Of a stretch of DNA of 64,000 bases, positions 43,209 to 52,722 are shown piece by piece. The number at the start of each line of letters is the position of its first letter. Position 1 is the first letter of the stretch. A program made the translations under genes and the position numbers. Under the pieces are notes generated by a model. That model ran no database searches, had not been told where the DNA came from, and worked only from the letters and a program-made list of their open reading frames with translations. Origin of the DNA: Rhodospirillales bacterium (GTDB taxonomy: Bacteria; Pseudomonadota; Alphaproteobacteria; Acetobacterales; Acetobacteraceae); contig JANXTF010000070.1 in the NCBI GenBank assembly GCA_025352565.1, positions 1 through 64,000 on the forward strand. The letters run 5' to 3'.

Positions 43209-46200
43209 ACTTCTCCGCCATCTTCATCCGCCGCCCCATCGCGACCCTGCTGTTGGCCGTCGGCCTCCTGCTGTCCGGCGCCGTCGCCTATCGTTTCCTT
43301 CCCGTCTCCCCGCTTCCCAGCATCGACATCCCCACCATCGTCGTCTTCGCCGGCCGCCCCGGCGCCGATCCCGAAACCATGGCGACCTCCATCGCCGCCC
43401 CGCTCGAACGCCATCTCGGCGTCATCGGCGGCGTGACCGAGATCACCTCGATCAGTTCCACCGGCAGCGTCAGCATCATCATCCAGTTCGACATCGCGCG
43501 CGGCATCGAGGGTGCGGCGCACGACGTGCAGGCGGCACTCAACGCCGCCACGGCCGACCTGCCGTCCGACCTCCCCACGCGCCCGTATTTCCGCAAGTTC
43601 AATCCGGCCGACGCGCCGATCATGACCATTGCGCTCACCTCGGACACGCTGCCCACCGCCCAGGTGTATGACGCCGCCGACACCATCCTCGGCCAGCGCC
43701 TCGCGCAAGTCAGCGGCGTCGCCCAGGTGCAGATCAATGGGGCCGAGAAGCCCGCCGTCCGCGTCCGGCTCGATCCGGCGGCGCTGGCCGCGGCAGGGCT
43801 TTCCGCGCAGGACGCCTATGTCGCCATCCGCAACACCAACGTGAACGGCGCCCTCGGCGGCTTCCAGGGGCCGGACCGCGCCGAGACCATCGGACTCAAC
43901 AACCAGCTCAGGAAAGCCGTCGAGTATCGTTCCCTCGTGCTGAAAAGCGTGAACGGTGCCGTGGTGCGCCTGTCCGACGTGGCCTCCGTGGTGGACGGCG
44001 TCGCCAACTCCCGTCTCGCCGCCTGGTTCGGCCAGAAACCCGCCATCCTCCTCACACTGACCAAATCCGTTGACGCCAACGTCATCGACACGGTCGAGAG
44101 CGTGAAGGCGATCCTGCCGCTGCTGCAAAGCTGGATACCGTCGGACATCCAGCTCACCATTCTGACCGACCGCACAGCCACGATCCGCGCCAGCGTGGAC
44201 GATATCCAGAAGACGCTGCTCATCACGGTGGCGCTCGTGCTGTTGGTGGTGCTGCTGTTCATGCGCCGCGCCGTGCCCACCATCGCCGCCGGCGTCACCG
44301 TCCCGCTGTCGATTGCCGGCACGCTCGCCGCCATGTGGTTCGAGGGTTTCGCGCTCGACAATTTCTCCCTCATGGCCATCACCATCTCGGTCGGCTTCGT
44401 GGTGGACGACGCCATTGTCATGATCGAGAACATCGTCCGCCACATCGAGCACGGCGAAACGCCGCTTACGGCAGCCTTCAACGGCGCCAAACAGATCGGC
44501 TTCACCGTCATGTCGATCAGCGTTTCGCTGGTGGCCGTGTTCATCCCGGTGCTGTTCATGGGCGGCATCCTCGGCCGCCTGCTGCACGAATTCGCCGTCA
44601 CCCTCACGCTCGCCATCGCCATCTCGGCCGTGGTGTCGCTCACCCTCACGCCGATGATGTGCGGCCTGCTGATGCGCGACGCCAACCCGCCCAACCCGCG
44701 TTCGCTGTGGGGCCGGGTCGATCGGGTGGTCGATGCCGGTTTCACCGCGACGCAGCGTTTCTACGCCCGCACCCTCGGCTGGGCGCTGCGCTGGCGCGGC
44801 TTCATGCTGCTGGTCACGTTCGCCACCGTGGGTCTCACCGTCTGGCTCTACACCGTGGTTCCAAAAGGTTTCTTTCCCACGCAGGATACCGGGCTGATCC
44901 AGGGCGGCACCGTTGCCAGCCCCGACGTGTCCTTCGCCGCCATGACCGAGCGGCAGCGCGCCGTGGTGGACGTGCTGCTGAAGGACCCCGCGATCGACAC
45001 CATCGGCTCCACCATCGGGGTCAGCAGCGGCTTTTCCTCGCTCAATCGCGGCCAGCTCACCATCGGCCTGAAGCCGCCCGCCGAACGCGGGCTTTCCGCC
45101 GAGCAGGTCATCGCCCGGCTGCGTCCGGCACTCGCCCGCATCGGCGGCATACAGACCTTCCTGTACTCCGCGCAGGACCTGCGCGGAGGCGGGCGGTCGG
45201 GCGGCGCCAACCAATACGTGCTGCTCGATGAGAACCTCACCGAGTTGCGCGAATGGACGCAGAAGCTCGAGGACAAATTGCGCACCGTTCCAGGCCTCGC
45301 CGATATCAGCAGCGATCAGGACCGCTCGGCGCCGCAGCTGAACATCGTCATCGACCGCGAGGCGGCATCGCGCCTCGGCATCAGCGTCTCGGCGATCGAC
45401 AACGCGCTCAACAACGCCTACGCGCAGCGCCAGATCTCCATCATCTACAGCGACCGCAACCAGTACCGCGTGGTCGAGGAGATCGACCCGGCCATCCAGG
45501 GCGATCCCGCCATGCTCGGCCGTATCCGCGTGGGCGCCATCAACGGCACCCAGGTTCCGCTCACCGCCGTGGTGTCCACCACCATGGGCTACGCGCCGCT
45601 CGCGGTGCGCCATCAGGGCCAGTTCCCGGCCGCCACCATCAGCTTCAACACCGCGCCCGATCTGGCCTTGGGCGACGCCCTCGATCTGGTGCGGCAGGCC
45701 GCGTTCGATCTGCACATGCCCGAGACGGTGCGCACCGACACGGCGGGCAACGCCAAGTTCCTGGCCGACAGCCTCTCCTCGCAGCCCTTCCTCATCGGCG
45801 CCGCGTTCCTGACCATCTACATCGTGCTCGGCGTGCTCTACGAAAGCTGGACCCAGCCGCTCACCATCATCTCGACTCTGCCGTCGGCCGGGCTTGGCGC
45901 ATTGCTGGCGCTGCTGGTGACGCACACGGATTTCTCCGTCATGGGCATCATCGGCATCCTGCTGCTGATGGGCATCGTGAAGAAGAATGCAATCCTTCTG
46001 GTCGATTTCGCGTTGGAGCAGGAGCGGCTGCACGGCCGAACCCCAACCGAGGCCATCCATGCCGCATGCCTCGAACGTTTCCGTCCGATCATCATGACCA
46101 CGCTGGCCGCCCTGTTCGGCGCCTTGCCGCTGGCGTTCTCGTCCGGCGTTGGCTCCGAATTGCGCGTGCCGCTCGGCATCGCCATCGCCGGCGGCCTCAT

Positions 46201-46300
46201 CGTGTCGCAGGCGCTTACGCTCTACACCACGCCGGTCGTCTACCTTGCCTTGCAGCCCCGTCGCCGTCGCCCGGCCGCGAAACTCGCGGCCGCCGAGTGA
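43205..46300 (+). CDS. mdtC: RND multidrug efflux permease (MdtC-like)
   Basis: A 1031-aa second RND subunit with the same architecture (NFSAIFIRRPIATLLLAVGL start, D401-D402 proton relay, GIVKKNAILLVDFA). It probably assembles with the preceding permease. The GTG at 43205 lies in the mdtB stop. Its own stop overlaps a GTG that starts an EEP-family gene, which extends the operon. Confidence 0.95.
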   Translation: MNFSAIFIRRPIATLLLAVGLLLSGAVAYRFLPVSPLPSIDIPTIVVFAGRPGADPETMATSIAAPLERHLGVIGGVTEITSISSTGSVSIIIQFDIARGIEGAAHDVQAALNAATADLPSDLPTRPYFRKFNPADAPIMTIALTSDTLPTAQVYDAADTILGQRLAQVSGVAQVQINGAEKPAVRVRLDPAALAAAGLSAQDAYVAIRNTNVNGALGGFQGPDRAETIGLNNQLRKAVEYRSLVLKSVNGAVVRLSDVASVVDGVANSRLAAWFGQKPAILLTLTKSVDANVIDTVESVKAILPLLQSWIPSDIQLTILTDRTATIRASVDDIQKTLLITVALVLLVVLLFMRRAVPTIAAGVTVPLSIAGTLAAMWFEGFALDNFSLMAITISVGFVVDDAIVMIENIVRHIEHGETPLTAAFNGAKQIGFTVMSISVSLVAVFIPVLFMGGILGRLLHEFAVTLTLAIAISAVVSLTLTPMMCGLLMRDANPPNPRSLWGRVDRVVDAGFTATQRFYARTLGWALRWRGFMLLVTFATVGLTVWLYTVVPKGFFPTQDTGLIQGGTVASPDVSFAAMTERQRAVVDVLLKDPAIDTIGSTIGVSSGFSSLNRGQLTIGLKPPAERGLSAEQVIARLRPALARIGGIQTFLYSAQDLRGGGRSGGANQYVLLDENLTELREWTQKLEDKLRTVPGLADISSDQDRSAPQLNIVIDREAASRLGISVSAIDNALNNAYAQRQISIIYSDRNQYRVVEEIDPAIQGDPAMLGRIRVGAINGTQVPLTAVVSTTMGYAPLAVRHQGQFPAATISFNTAPDLALGDALDLVRQAAFDLHMPETVRTDTAGNAKFLADSLSSQPFLIGAAFLTIYIVLGVLYESWTQPLTIISTLPSAGLGALLALLVTHTDFSVMGIIGILLLMGIVKKNAILLVDFALEQERLHGRTPTEAIHAACLERFRPIIMTTLAALFGALPLAFSSGVGSELRVPLGIAIAGGLIVSQALTLYTTPVVYLALQPRRRRPAAKLAAAE

Positions 46301-46890
46301 AGATTATCAGCTGGAACCTGCTGCGTCGCGTCGGCGCCACGCTCGACGACCTGGTCAGCCTGATCGAAGCCGAGAAGCCCGACGTGCTCCTGATGCAGGA
46401 AGCCACCCAGATGGTGGAACACCTGCCGAACCGCGTCGGCGGCGAGTGCCGCCGCGCCCCGCTCCCCGGCCGCATCCACGGCCCGGCCATCTGGACCCCC
46501 AGCGCGATGCACAGCCGCCCGCTCACCTTCGACCTGCCGCGTGGCACCCATTTCGACCGTCACAGCCTCATCCTCGATATGGGCGAGTTCGCTGTCGCCA
46601 ACGTGCATCTCAGCCATGGCCAGGTGCTGAACCGCCGCCAGCTCCGCCGCCTCGGCCGCGTCCTGCCCGACCGCGCCGCCGTCCTGGGCGACTATAATCT
46701 CGTCGGCCCCGCCTTGCTCCCCGGTTTTCGCGATGTCGGGCCGCGCCGCGCCACCCACATGATGGCCGAGATGCTCCCCATCCGCCTCGACCGCTGCCTC
46801 GTGCGCGGCCTGGTTTGCACGGAGGCCGCCGTGTTGCCCCGCGGCCGCTCCGACCACCGGCCGATCATGGTCCGTCTGGAGATCGCCTGA
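46297..46890 (+). CDS. Endonuclease/exonuclease/phosphatase-family protein
   Basis: A 197-aa metal-dependent phosphodiesterase-fold protein with all EEP signatures: ISWNLL, LMQEATQM (metal Glu), NVHLSHG, LGDYN (Asp and Asn) and the C-terminal SDHRPI (Asp-His). Members hydrolyse DNA, RNA, phospholipids or phosphoinositides. GTG 46297 overlaps the mdtC stop as GTGA. There is no signal peptide. A short, single-domain form; substrate unknown, and its role in an efflux operon is unclear. Confidence 0.85.
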   Translation: MKIISWNLLRRVGATLDDLVSLIEAEKPDVLLMQEATQMVEHLPNRVGGECRRAPLPGRIHGPAIWTPSAMHSRPLTFDLPRGTHFDRHSLILDMGEFAVANVHLSHGQVLNRRQLRRLGRVLPDRAAVLGDYNLVGPALLPGFRDVGPRRATHMMAEMLPIRLDRCLVRGLVCTEAAVLPRGRSDHRPIMVRLEIA

Positions 46891-46894
46891 ACCA

Positions 46895-46970
46895 TCGTCA
46901 TGCCCGGCCTTCGTCATGCCCAGGCCTTCGTCATGCCCAGGCCTTCGCCAGCCCCGGCCTTCGCCAGGCA
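46895..46970. repeat. 16/17-bp tandem repeats between convergent genes
   Basis: Units beginning TCGTCATGCCCRGGCCT are repeated about four and a half times at 46895-46970, the last ones degenerate (TCGCCAGCCCCGGCCT). They fill most of the 93-bp gap between the EEP gene and the cardiolipin-synthase-like gene. Such GTCATGCCCGG units are common extragenic repeats in alphaproteobacteria. Confidence 0.75.
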
Positions 46971-46983
46971 TAGCCCGGTAACC

Positions 46984-48423
46984 TCACAGATAAGGCAGCC
47001 CCAGCCGCACACCCGCATCCCGCAGCCGCCCGAGGAACGGGCGCGCGTCCAGTTCCTCCAGCGTCATCCGGTTCGCCATCTCCCGCCTGATCGCCGCACT
47101 CAGCACGCCGGCCAGCGCCTCGTCGTACACCTCCACGTTCAGCTCGAAGTTGAGCCGGAAGCTCCGCATGTCCCAGTTGGAGCTGCCCACCAGGCACCAC
47201 ACCCCATCCACCACCATGATCTTGGAATGGTTGAACGGGTTCGGGCTGCGCCAGACGCGCACTCCGTCCGCCAGCAACGGCCCCACATTGGCGCGCATCG
47301 CCATGTCCACCGCCGCGTGGTCGCTGTGCGACGGCACCACCACATCCACCATCACGCCCCGCATCGCGGCCAGGCCAAGCGTCGTGATGAGCCGTTCGTC
47401 CGGAAGGAAATACGGTGTCATCACCTCGATCCGCTCGCGCGCGCAGGAGATTGCCTGCAGCACCACGAACTCGATCTTCTCCAAATCCTGATCCGGCCCG
47501 GAGGTCACCACCCGGGCGGTGGCCGGACCCGTCTCGGTCAGCGGCGGGAACCACGCTCCGCCTTTCAGGTCCTCGTCCATCACGAACGCCCAGTCATGCG
47601 CGAACGCCTCCGTGAGCTGCCCCACCACCGGTCCATCGAAGCGGAAATGCGTGTCGCGCACCGGATGCGGCGGATTGGTCAGCACCAGGTTCTCGGCCGC
47701 GATGTTGATGCCGCCGGCGAAGCCGACACGTCCATCGACCACCAAAATCTTCTTGTGCGACCGCAAATTCAGGAACGACATCCGCCAGGGCAGGGCGGAG
47801 TGCATGAACTGCCCCACCGGCACGCCGGCCCGCCGCAGCCGGCGCACCGCGCCCGAGAGAAAATAGCCGCTGCCGATGCCGTCGAGCGCCACGCGCACCT
47901 GCACCCCGCGCCTGTGTGCCTCGGCCAGCGCGTCGATGAAGCGGTTGCCCGCGTCGTCGGCCCGGAAGATGTAGCTGGACAGACCAACGCTGTGCTTGGC
48001 GCCGGCGATCGCCTCCAGCATCGGCCCGTACGCCGCGTCGCCGTTGTGGAACACCGCGATCGTGTTGCCCGCCTCGGCCGAGCGCCGCGTGATGCGCCCG
48101 CCCGCGTTGCGCAGCGACGTGAGGTGCCCGCCGCCCGTCTGCCCCGTCATGCCGCGCCGCCGCCGTCCCCGTCTGGGCCGCTCGCGCAGCCGCTGCGCCC
48201 GGCGCTCCACGCGGTTGATCCCGAAGATGAAATATATCAGTCCGCCGATGATCGGCGAGAACCACGCGAGCCCGATCCAGCCGATCGACGACGCGACCTC
48301 GCGTTTGTGCAGCAGCACATGGCAGCTGACCGCGATCGCGATCAGGAACCCCAGCGGTGCCGCGATCTCGGCGCGGAGATGGGTGAAGCGGCCCAGCAGG
48401 CTGACCGTGTCGATTCCGAACAT
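46984..48423 (-). CDS. cls: Cardiolipin synthase-like phospholipase D protein
   Basis: A 479-aa membrane-anchored PLD-superfamily enzyme. Two helices at the N-terminus (LGFLIAIAVSCHVLLH and IGLAWFSPIIGGLIYFIFGI) precede two HKD motifs: SHKKILVVDGRVGFAGG and NHSKIMVVDGVWCLVGSSN. This is the architecture of bacterial Cls, which joins two phosphatidylglycerols into cardiolipin. The ATG at 48423 shares a base with the kinase stop (TGATG); a GTG at 48426 would give GTGA overlap. It is last in the amino-sugar operon. Confidence 0.9.
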   Translation of the reverse strand: MFGIDTVSLLGRFTHLRAEIAAPLGFLIAIAVSCHVLLHKREVASSIGWIGLAWFSPIIGGLIYFIFGINRVERRAQRLRERPRRGRRRRGMTGQTGGGHLTSLRNAGGRITRRSAEAGNTIAVFHNGDAAYGPMLEAIAGAKHSVGLSSYIFRADDAGNRFIDALAEAHRRGVQVRVALDGIGSGYFLSGAVRRLRRAGVPVGQFMHSALPWRMSFLNLRSHKKILVVDGRVGFAGGINIAAENLVLTNPPHPVRDTHFRFDGPVVGQLTEAFAHDWAFVMDEDLKGGAWFPPLTETGPATARVVTSGPDQDLEKIEFVVLQAISCARERIEVMTPYFLPDERLITTLGLAAMRGVMVDVVVPSHSDHAAVDMAMRANVGPLLADGVRVWRSPNPFNHSKIMVVDGVWCLVGSSNWDMRSFRLNFELNVEVYDEALAGVLSAAIRREMANRMTLEELDARPFLGRLRDAGVRLGLPYL

Positions 48424-49319
48424 CACGCGCTCTCCAGGCCCATCCGTGCCGCCGCCGCTGCCGCGTCCACGTCCACGAGGCGCGCATCCGGCACCGCCGC
48501 GCGCATCGCCGCCAATATCGCCGGATGAAGTCCGGCCGCCCGCCCGATCAACGCGACCGGCAGCGCGCCCTCCCGGGCCGCGAGCGCCCCGGCCAGTCCC
48601 GCGAGTTCGACACCGGCACGCCGCAGCAGCCCCAGCGCGTCCGCGTCACCCGAGTTCGCCGCCTGTGCGACGGCCCGCGCCAGTTGCGCCACCGCGTCCC
48701 GCCCGCCGCCATACACGTAGCGGCGCGCCGAGTCCCAGTCGGCGGCCCCGATCGCGGTTGCCAGCGCGCGGGGCAGGGGGGTCTCGCCCGCATCCCCCGT
48801 CGCGTCGATACGCCGCCAGACCAGGCGCAGCGCCTCCCGCCCGATCCAGAACGCCGACCCCGCGTCGTCGATCAGCATTCCGCGCCCGCCGACCCGCAGC
48901 ACCGAGCCGTCGCTTCGCACATGCAGCCCGATCGACCCGGTGCCGCAATACACCACATGGCCCGCGCCCGGCCGGAACGCCGCGTGATACCCGATCCACA
49001 GATCGTCCCGCACCACCACGCGATCCAACGTGAGCCCGACCGCCTCCGCCACCACGCCCGCGAACCGTGCCGCCTCGTCCGATCCCGAACTCAGCCCCGT
49101 CACTCCCACAACCGCGCGCCCGACGCCGTAGCGCCCGACGCCGTAGCGCGAGACCGCCGCCCGCAACGCCGCCGCCATCGCGCCAAGCCGCTCCCGCTCG
49201 GCCGCGTTGAAGAGATGTCCCGAAACCGCCGGCAACTCGCCCCGCGCGACGATCCCGTCCTGGTCGCAAACGACCCACCGGGTTGCCGAACCGCCGCAGT
49301 CGAGGCCTAATCCGGACAT
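48423..49319 (-). CDS. BadF/BadG-type ATPase, N-acetylglucosamine kinase-like
   Basis: A 298-aa sugar kinase of the BadF/BcrA/N-acetylhexosamine kinase family. ATP-site signatures are GLDCGGSATRWVV, VVYCGTGSIGLHV and RGMLIDDAGSAFWIGREALR. Lying directly after nanE, it may phosphorylate ManNAc or GlcNAc. A perfect 15-bp tandem duplication at 49116-49145 inserts RYGVG twice. It overlaps nanE by 13 nt and cls by 1 nt. Kinase activity is inferred from the family and the neighbours. Confidence 0.85.
   Translation of the reverse strand: MSGLGLDCGGSATRWVVCDQDGIVARGELPAVSGHLFNAAERERLGAMAAALRAAVSRYGVGRYGVGRAVVGVTGLSSGSDEAARFAGVVAEAVGLTLDRVVVRDDLWIGYHAAFRPGAGHVVYCGTGSIGLHVRSDGSVLRVGGRGMLIDDAGSAFWIGREALRLVWRRIDATGDAGETPLPRALATAIGAADWDSARRYVYGGGRDAVAQLARAVAQAANSGDADALGLLRRAGVELAGLAGALAAREGALPVALIGRAAGLHPAILAAMRAAVPDARLVDVDAAAAAARMGLESA
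49116..49145. repeat. Perfect 15-bp tandem duplication inside the kinase gene
   Basis: GCGCCCGACGCCGTA occurs twice in direct succession. It adds five residues (RYGVG) between a helix and the following strand of the BadF-type kinase without breaking the frame. Confidence 0.9.
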
Positions 49320-49960
49320 GCCCGCACGAATTTCCGGGTGATCTCGCGCGGGTTGGTGATCGCCGTCCCCACCACCACCGCATGAGCCCCCATGGCGAAA
49401 GCGCGCGCCACCTGCGAAGGCGTCTCGAACCGCCCCTCCGCCACCACCGGCCCCCGGCATCGCGCCACCAACTCCGCCAGCAGCGCGAAATCCGGCCCCT
49501 CGGTCATCGCCCGCGCATCGGTGTAGCCCGCCAGCGTGCTCGCCACATACGTCGCCCCGGCGCGCTCGGCCGCCAGCGCCTCGTCCAGCCCCGCCACGTC
49601 GGCCAGCACCTCGCGCCCAAGCTCCGCCCGGATGCGCCCGATCAACACCGAGGCCGCCTCGCCATCCCGTGCCCGCCCCGTCGCATCGACCGCCACGATG
49701 TCAGCTTCGCGCACCGATGCCGCGTCCGCGAACCCTGGCGTGATGTAAACCGGGAACGCCGCGTCGAACCGTTTGGCCAGCCCGATCACCGGCACACCCA
49801 CCGCGGCCCGGATCGCCGCCACATCGGCCGCCCCGTTGGCCCGGATGCCCCCCGCGCCGCCCGCCACCGCCGCCCGCGCCATCGCGACCATCTGCCCGTG
49901 CAACGGATTATCCGCCCGCGCCTGGCACGACACCACGAAAGCGCCTTTCGGGAGCAGCAA
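49307..49960 (-). CDS. nanE: N-acetylmannosamine-6-phosphate 2-epimerase
   Basis: A 217-aa TIM-barrel enzyme interconverting ManNAc-6-P and GlcNAc-6-P. Family features are the N-terminal SCQARADNPLH, GIRANGAADVAAI, VPVIGLAKR, VYITPGF, DIVAVDATGRAR, TLAGYT and VAEGRFETPSQ. The start at 49960 follows the M20 gene by 4 nt. In this operon it would send an N-acetylated sugar to the nagA step encoded 27 kb away. Confidence 0.93.
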   Translation of the reverse strand: MLLPKGAFVVSCQARADNPLHGQMVAMARAAVAGGAGGIRANGAADVAAIRAAVGVPVIGLAKRFDAAFPVYITPGFADAASVREADIVAVDATGRARDGEAASVLIGRIRAELGREVLADVAGLDEALAAERAGATYVASTLAGYTDARAMTEGPDFALLAELVARCRGPVVAEGRFETPSQVARAFAMGAHAVVVGTAITNPREITRKFVRACPD

Positions 49961-49964
49961 GCCT

Positions 49965-51146
49965 TCAGCCCGCCTCGCTCCCGCGCGGCAGCGTCTGCTC
50001 CACCAGCGTCGCGAACATCGCCGCCCCGATCGGCAGCGCCGCGTCGTTGAAGTCGTATCGCTCGTTATGCACCTGGCAGCTTCCCACGGTGTCGCCGTTG
50101 CCGATGTTGATGTAGGCGCCCGGCACCGCCTCCATCATGAAGCTGAAATCCTCGCTCGCCATGACGGCCGGCCCGTTGCCATCCACCTGCTCCGCGCCGA
50201 CCACCGCGGCGGCGGCCGCCAGCATGTCCCGCGTGCGCTCCGGATGATTGACCGTGGGCGCGAACAAATAGCGGAAATCCACCGCCGCCGTCGCCCCGAA
50301 CGCCTCGGCCACATTGGTCGCGATCCGCTTCGTCGCCGTCTCGATCAGCGCCATCGTCTCGGTCTTGAACGTCCGCGCCGTGCCCCGGATCGTCGCCGTC
50401 TGCGGGATCACGTTGTAGGCGTCGCCGCCGGTCACGCTGGTCACGCTCACCACCGCCGTATCCACCGGCGGCACGTTGCGCGACACGATGGATTGCAGCG
50501 CCGTCACGATGTGGCACGCCGTCAGCACCGGATCGATGCTTCCCTCCGGCCGCGCCCCGTGGCTCCCTTGGCCCGTCACGGCGATGTCGAAGAACCCGCC
50601 GCCCGCCATCATCGCCCCCGGCCGCATCGCAAATTGTCCGATCGGCAGCCCCGGCCGGTTGTGCATCCCGAACACCGCGTTGCACGGGAAACGGGCGAAC
50701 AGCCCGTCCTCGATCATGGCCTTGGCACCCCCCAGCCCCTCCTCCGCCGGCTGGAAGATGAAGTTCACCGTGCCGTTGAACTTCCCCTCGGTCGCCAGAT
50801 ACCGCGCCGCCCCCAGGAGCATCGTGGTGTGGCCGTCATGCCCGCAGGCATGCATCCGCCCCTTGTTCTGGCTGCGATACGGGACATCGTTCGCCTCCTC
50901 GATCGGCAGCGCGTCCATGTCCGCCCGCAGACCGATGCTCGCCTCCCCGTTGCCGCGCCGCAGCACGCCCACCACGCCGGTGCGCCCCACCTGCCGATGC
51001 ACCTCGATCCCGAGGGCCGCCAGTTCGGCGGCCACCAGATCGGACGTGCGGTGCTCCTCGAAGCCAAGCTCCGGATGGGCGTGGATGTCGCGACGGATGA
51101 GCGTCAATTGGTCGTGGAAGCCGCGAATGATATCGAGGGCCGTCAT
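49965..51146 (-). CDS. M20-family amidohydrolase (hippurate/N-acyl-amino acid hydrolase type)
   Basis: A 393-aa zinc-dependent amidase: ASIGLRADMDALPIEE, HACGHDGHTTMLLGAA and IFQPAEEG hold the metal ligands and catalytic Glu, and a lid domain sits between. These are signatures of the AbgB/hippurate hydrolase branch. It removes acyl groups from amino acids and, given nanE and a sugar kinase downstream, could deacylate an amino-sugar or peptide-sugar, but that is only contextual. It is first in the minus-strand operon. Confidence 0.9.
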   Translation of the reverse strand: MTALDIIRGFHDQLTLIRRDIHAHPELGFEEHRTSDLVAAELAALGIEVHRQVGRTGVVGVLRRGNGEASIGLRADMDALPIEEANDVPYRSQNKGRMHACGHDGHTTMLLGAARYLATEGKFNGTVNFIFQPAEEGLGGAKAMIEDGLFARFPCNAVFGMHNRPGLPIGQFAMRPGAMMAGGGFFDIAVTGQGSHGARPEGSIDPVLTACHIVTALQSIVSRNVPPVDTAVVSVTSVTGGDAYNVIPQTATIRGTARTFKTETMALIETATKRIATNVAEAFGATAAVDFRYLFAPTVNHPERTRDMLAAAAAVVGAEQVDGNGPAVMASEDFSFMMEAVPGAYINIGNGDTVGSCQVHNERYDFNDAALPIGAAMFATLVEQTLPRGSEAG

Positions 51147-51253
51147 GAAAGCTCCTGGTTCGGGTCGTGCCGGCCCAATCTACGGAATGAATCTTGCGCG
51201 CGCATCCCCGATATGCATACAAGCTGCCTCAAACAAACGGGAGGCGTCCGAGG

Positions 51254-52006
51254 ATGTCAGACACCATCCTGGAGACTGTTGGACTAACGCGGGAGTTCAA
51301 GGGGTTCGTTGCCGTCAGCGGTGTCGATCTTCGTGTTGCCACGGGTTCGATCCACGCGCTGATCGGTCCCAATGGGGCCGGCAAAACCACGTGCTTCAAC
51401 ATGCTCACCAAGTTCCTCGCCCCCACGCGCGGCACCATCAAGTTCAAGGGGCGCGACATCACGCGCGAGAAGCCGGCCGACGTGGCCCGCCTGGGCCTCA
51501 TCCGCAGCTTCCAGATCTCCGCCGTGTTCCCGCATCTCTCCTCGCTGGAAAACGTGCGCCTCGCTTTGCAGCGCGCGCGCGGCGGCAGCTTCGATTTCTG
51601 GCGGTCGGAAAGCCTGCTCCACATGTACGACGACCGCGCCCGCGCGCTCCTCGAGGATGTCGGCCTCTCGGAATACATTCTTACCACGGCGGGTGAACTC
51701 TCCTACGGCCGCAAGCGCGCGCTGGAAATCGCCACCACGCTCGCACTCGACCCCGAAATGATGCTGCTCGACGAACCCACCGCCGGCATGACGCATGAGG
51801 ACGTGGAGCGTATCGTCGCCCTCATCCGGCGCATCCGCACTGGCCGCACCATCCTGATGGTCGAGCACAACCTCTCGGTCGTCGAAGGCCTGTGCGACCG
51901 TATCACCGTGCTCACGCGCGGCCGCGTGCTGGCCGAGGGCGACTACGACACCGTGTCGAAAAACCCCGAGGTCATCGCCGCCTATCTGGGGTCCGCCGAT
52001 GCTTGA
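51254..52006 (+). CDS. livG: Branched-chain-type ABC transporter ATPase (LivG)
   Basis: A 250-aa ATPase: Walker A GPNGAGKTT, an LSYGRKR signature, Walker B MMLLDEPTAGM and VEHNLSV switch region. The LSYG variant is typical of LivG. ATG 51254 follows GAGG. First in livG-F-SBP-SBP-H-M. The upstream 107-bp divergent gap contains a weak TTGCGC/ATACAA promoter-like pair at 51194-51222. Confidence 0.94.
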   Translation: MSDTILETVGLTREFKGFVAVSGVDLRVATGSIHALIGPNGAGKTTCFNMLTKFLAPTRGTIKFKGRDITREKPADVARLGLIRSFQISAVFPHLSSLENVRLALQRARGGSFDFWRSESLLHMYDDRARALLEDVGLSEYILTTAGELSYGRKRALEIATTLALDPEMMLLDEPTAGMTHEDVERIVALIRRIRTGRTILMVEHNLSVVEGLCDRITVLTRGRVLAEGDYDTVSKNPEVIAAYLGSADA

Positions 52007-52691
52007 CGTCTCGCAACTCAACGCCTGGTACGGCGAAAGCCACATCCTGCATGGCGTGGACTTCAACGTTCAGCAGGGCGAGGTCGTGACATTGCTCGGC
52101 CGCAACGGCGCGGGCAAGACCACGACGCTGAAAAGCATCATGGGCCTGGTCGGCAAACGGCAGGGCCACATCAAGCTCAACGGCCGCGAGATCGTGGGCC
52201 TGCGTTCCGACAACATCGCCAAGGCCGGCATCGCCATCTGTCCCGAGGAGCGCGGCATCTTCGCGTCCCTCAACGTCACCGAGAACCTGATGCTGCCCCG
52301 CGTGGTCGCACCCGGCGGCCTCGACCTGGCCGAGATCTACACGCTGTTTCCCAACCTCAAGGAACGTGCGAACAGCCAGGGCACGAAGCTGTCCGGCGGC
52401 GAGCAGCAGATGCTGGCGATCGCGCGAATCCTGCGCACGGGCGCCAAGCTCCTGCTGCTCGACGAGCCCACCGAGGGCCTCGCCCCCGTCATCGTCCAGC
52501 AGATCGGCCGGACCATCCGCGAGATCAAGGCGCGCGGCTTCACCGTGTTGCTGGTCGAACAGAACTTCCGCTTCGCCGCCACGGTCGCCGACCGACATTA
52601 CGTGATGGAGCATGGCCGCGTGATCGACATGATCCAGAACGCCGAACTTGCCGCCAACATGGGCAAGCTGCACGACTATCTCGGCGTCTGA
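51999..52691 (+). CDS. livF: Branched-chain-type ABC transporter ATPase (LivF)
   Basis: A 230-aa ATPase with Walker A GRNGAGKTTTL, signature LSGGEQQM, Walker B LLLLDEPTEGLAP and VEQNFRFA, all typical of LivF. Its ATG is 8 nt inside livG. It pairs with LivG to power the importer. Receptor genes follow after about 30 nt. Confidence 0.95.
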   Translation: MLDVSQLNAWYGESHILHGVDFNVQQGEVVTLLGRNGAGKTTTLKSIMGLVGKRQGHIKLNGREIVGLRSDNIAKAGIAICPEERGIFASLNVTENLMLPRVVAPGGLDLAEIYTLFPNLKERANSQGTKLSGGEQQMLAIARILRTGAKLLLLDEPTEGLAPVIVQQIGRTIREIKARGFTVLLVEQNFRFAATVADRHYVMEHGRVIDMIQNAELAANMGKLHDYLGV

Positions 52692-52722
52692 CGCCGCAAC
52701 AAATCAGATGGAGCCGCCAGAA

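Noticed and set aside
43148-46060. 970-codon minus-strand frame
   Set aside because: His/Gly/Asp-rich mirror of mdtC, which has full RND motifs. No independent coding signature.
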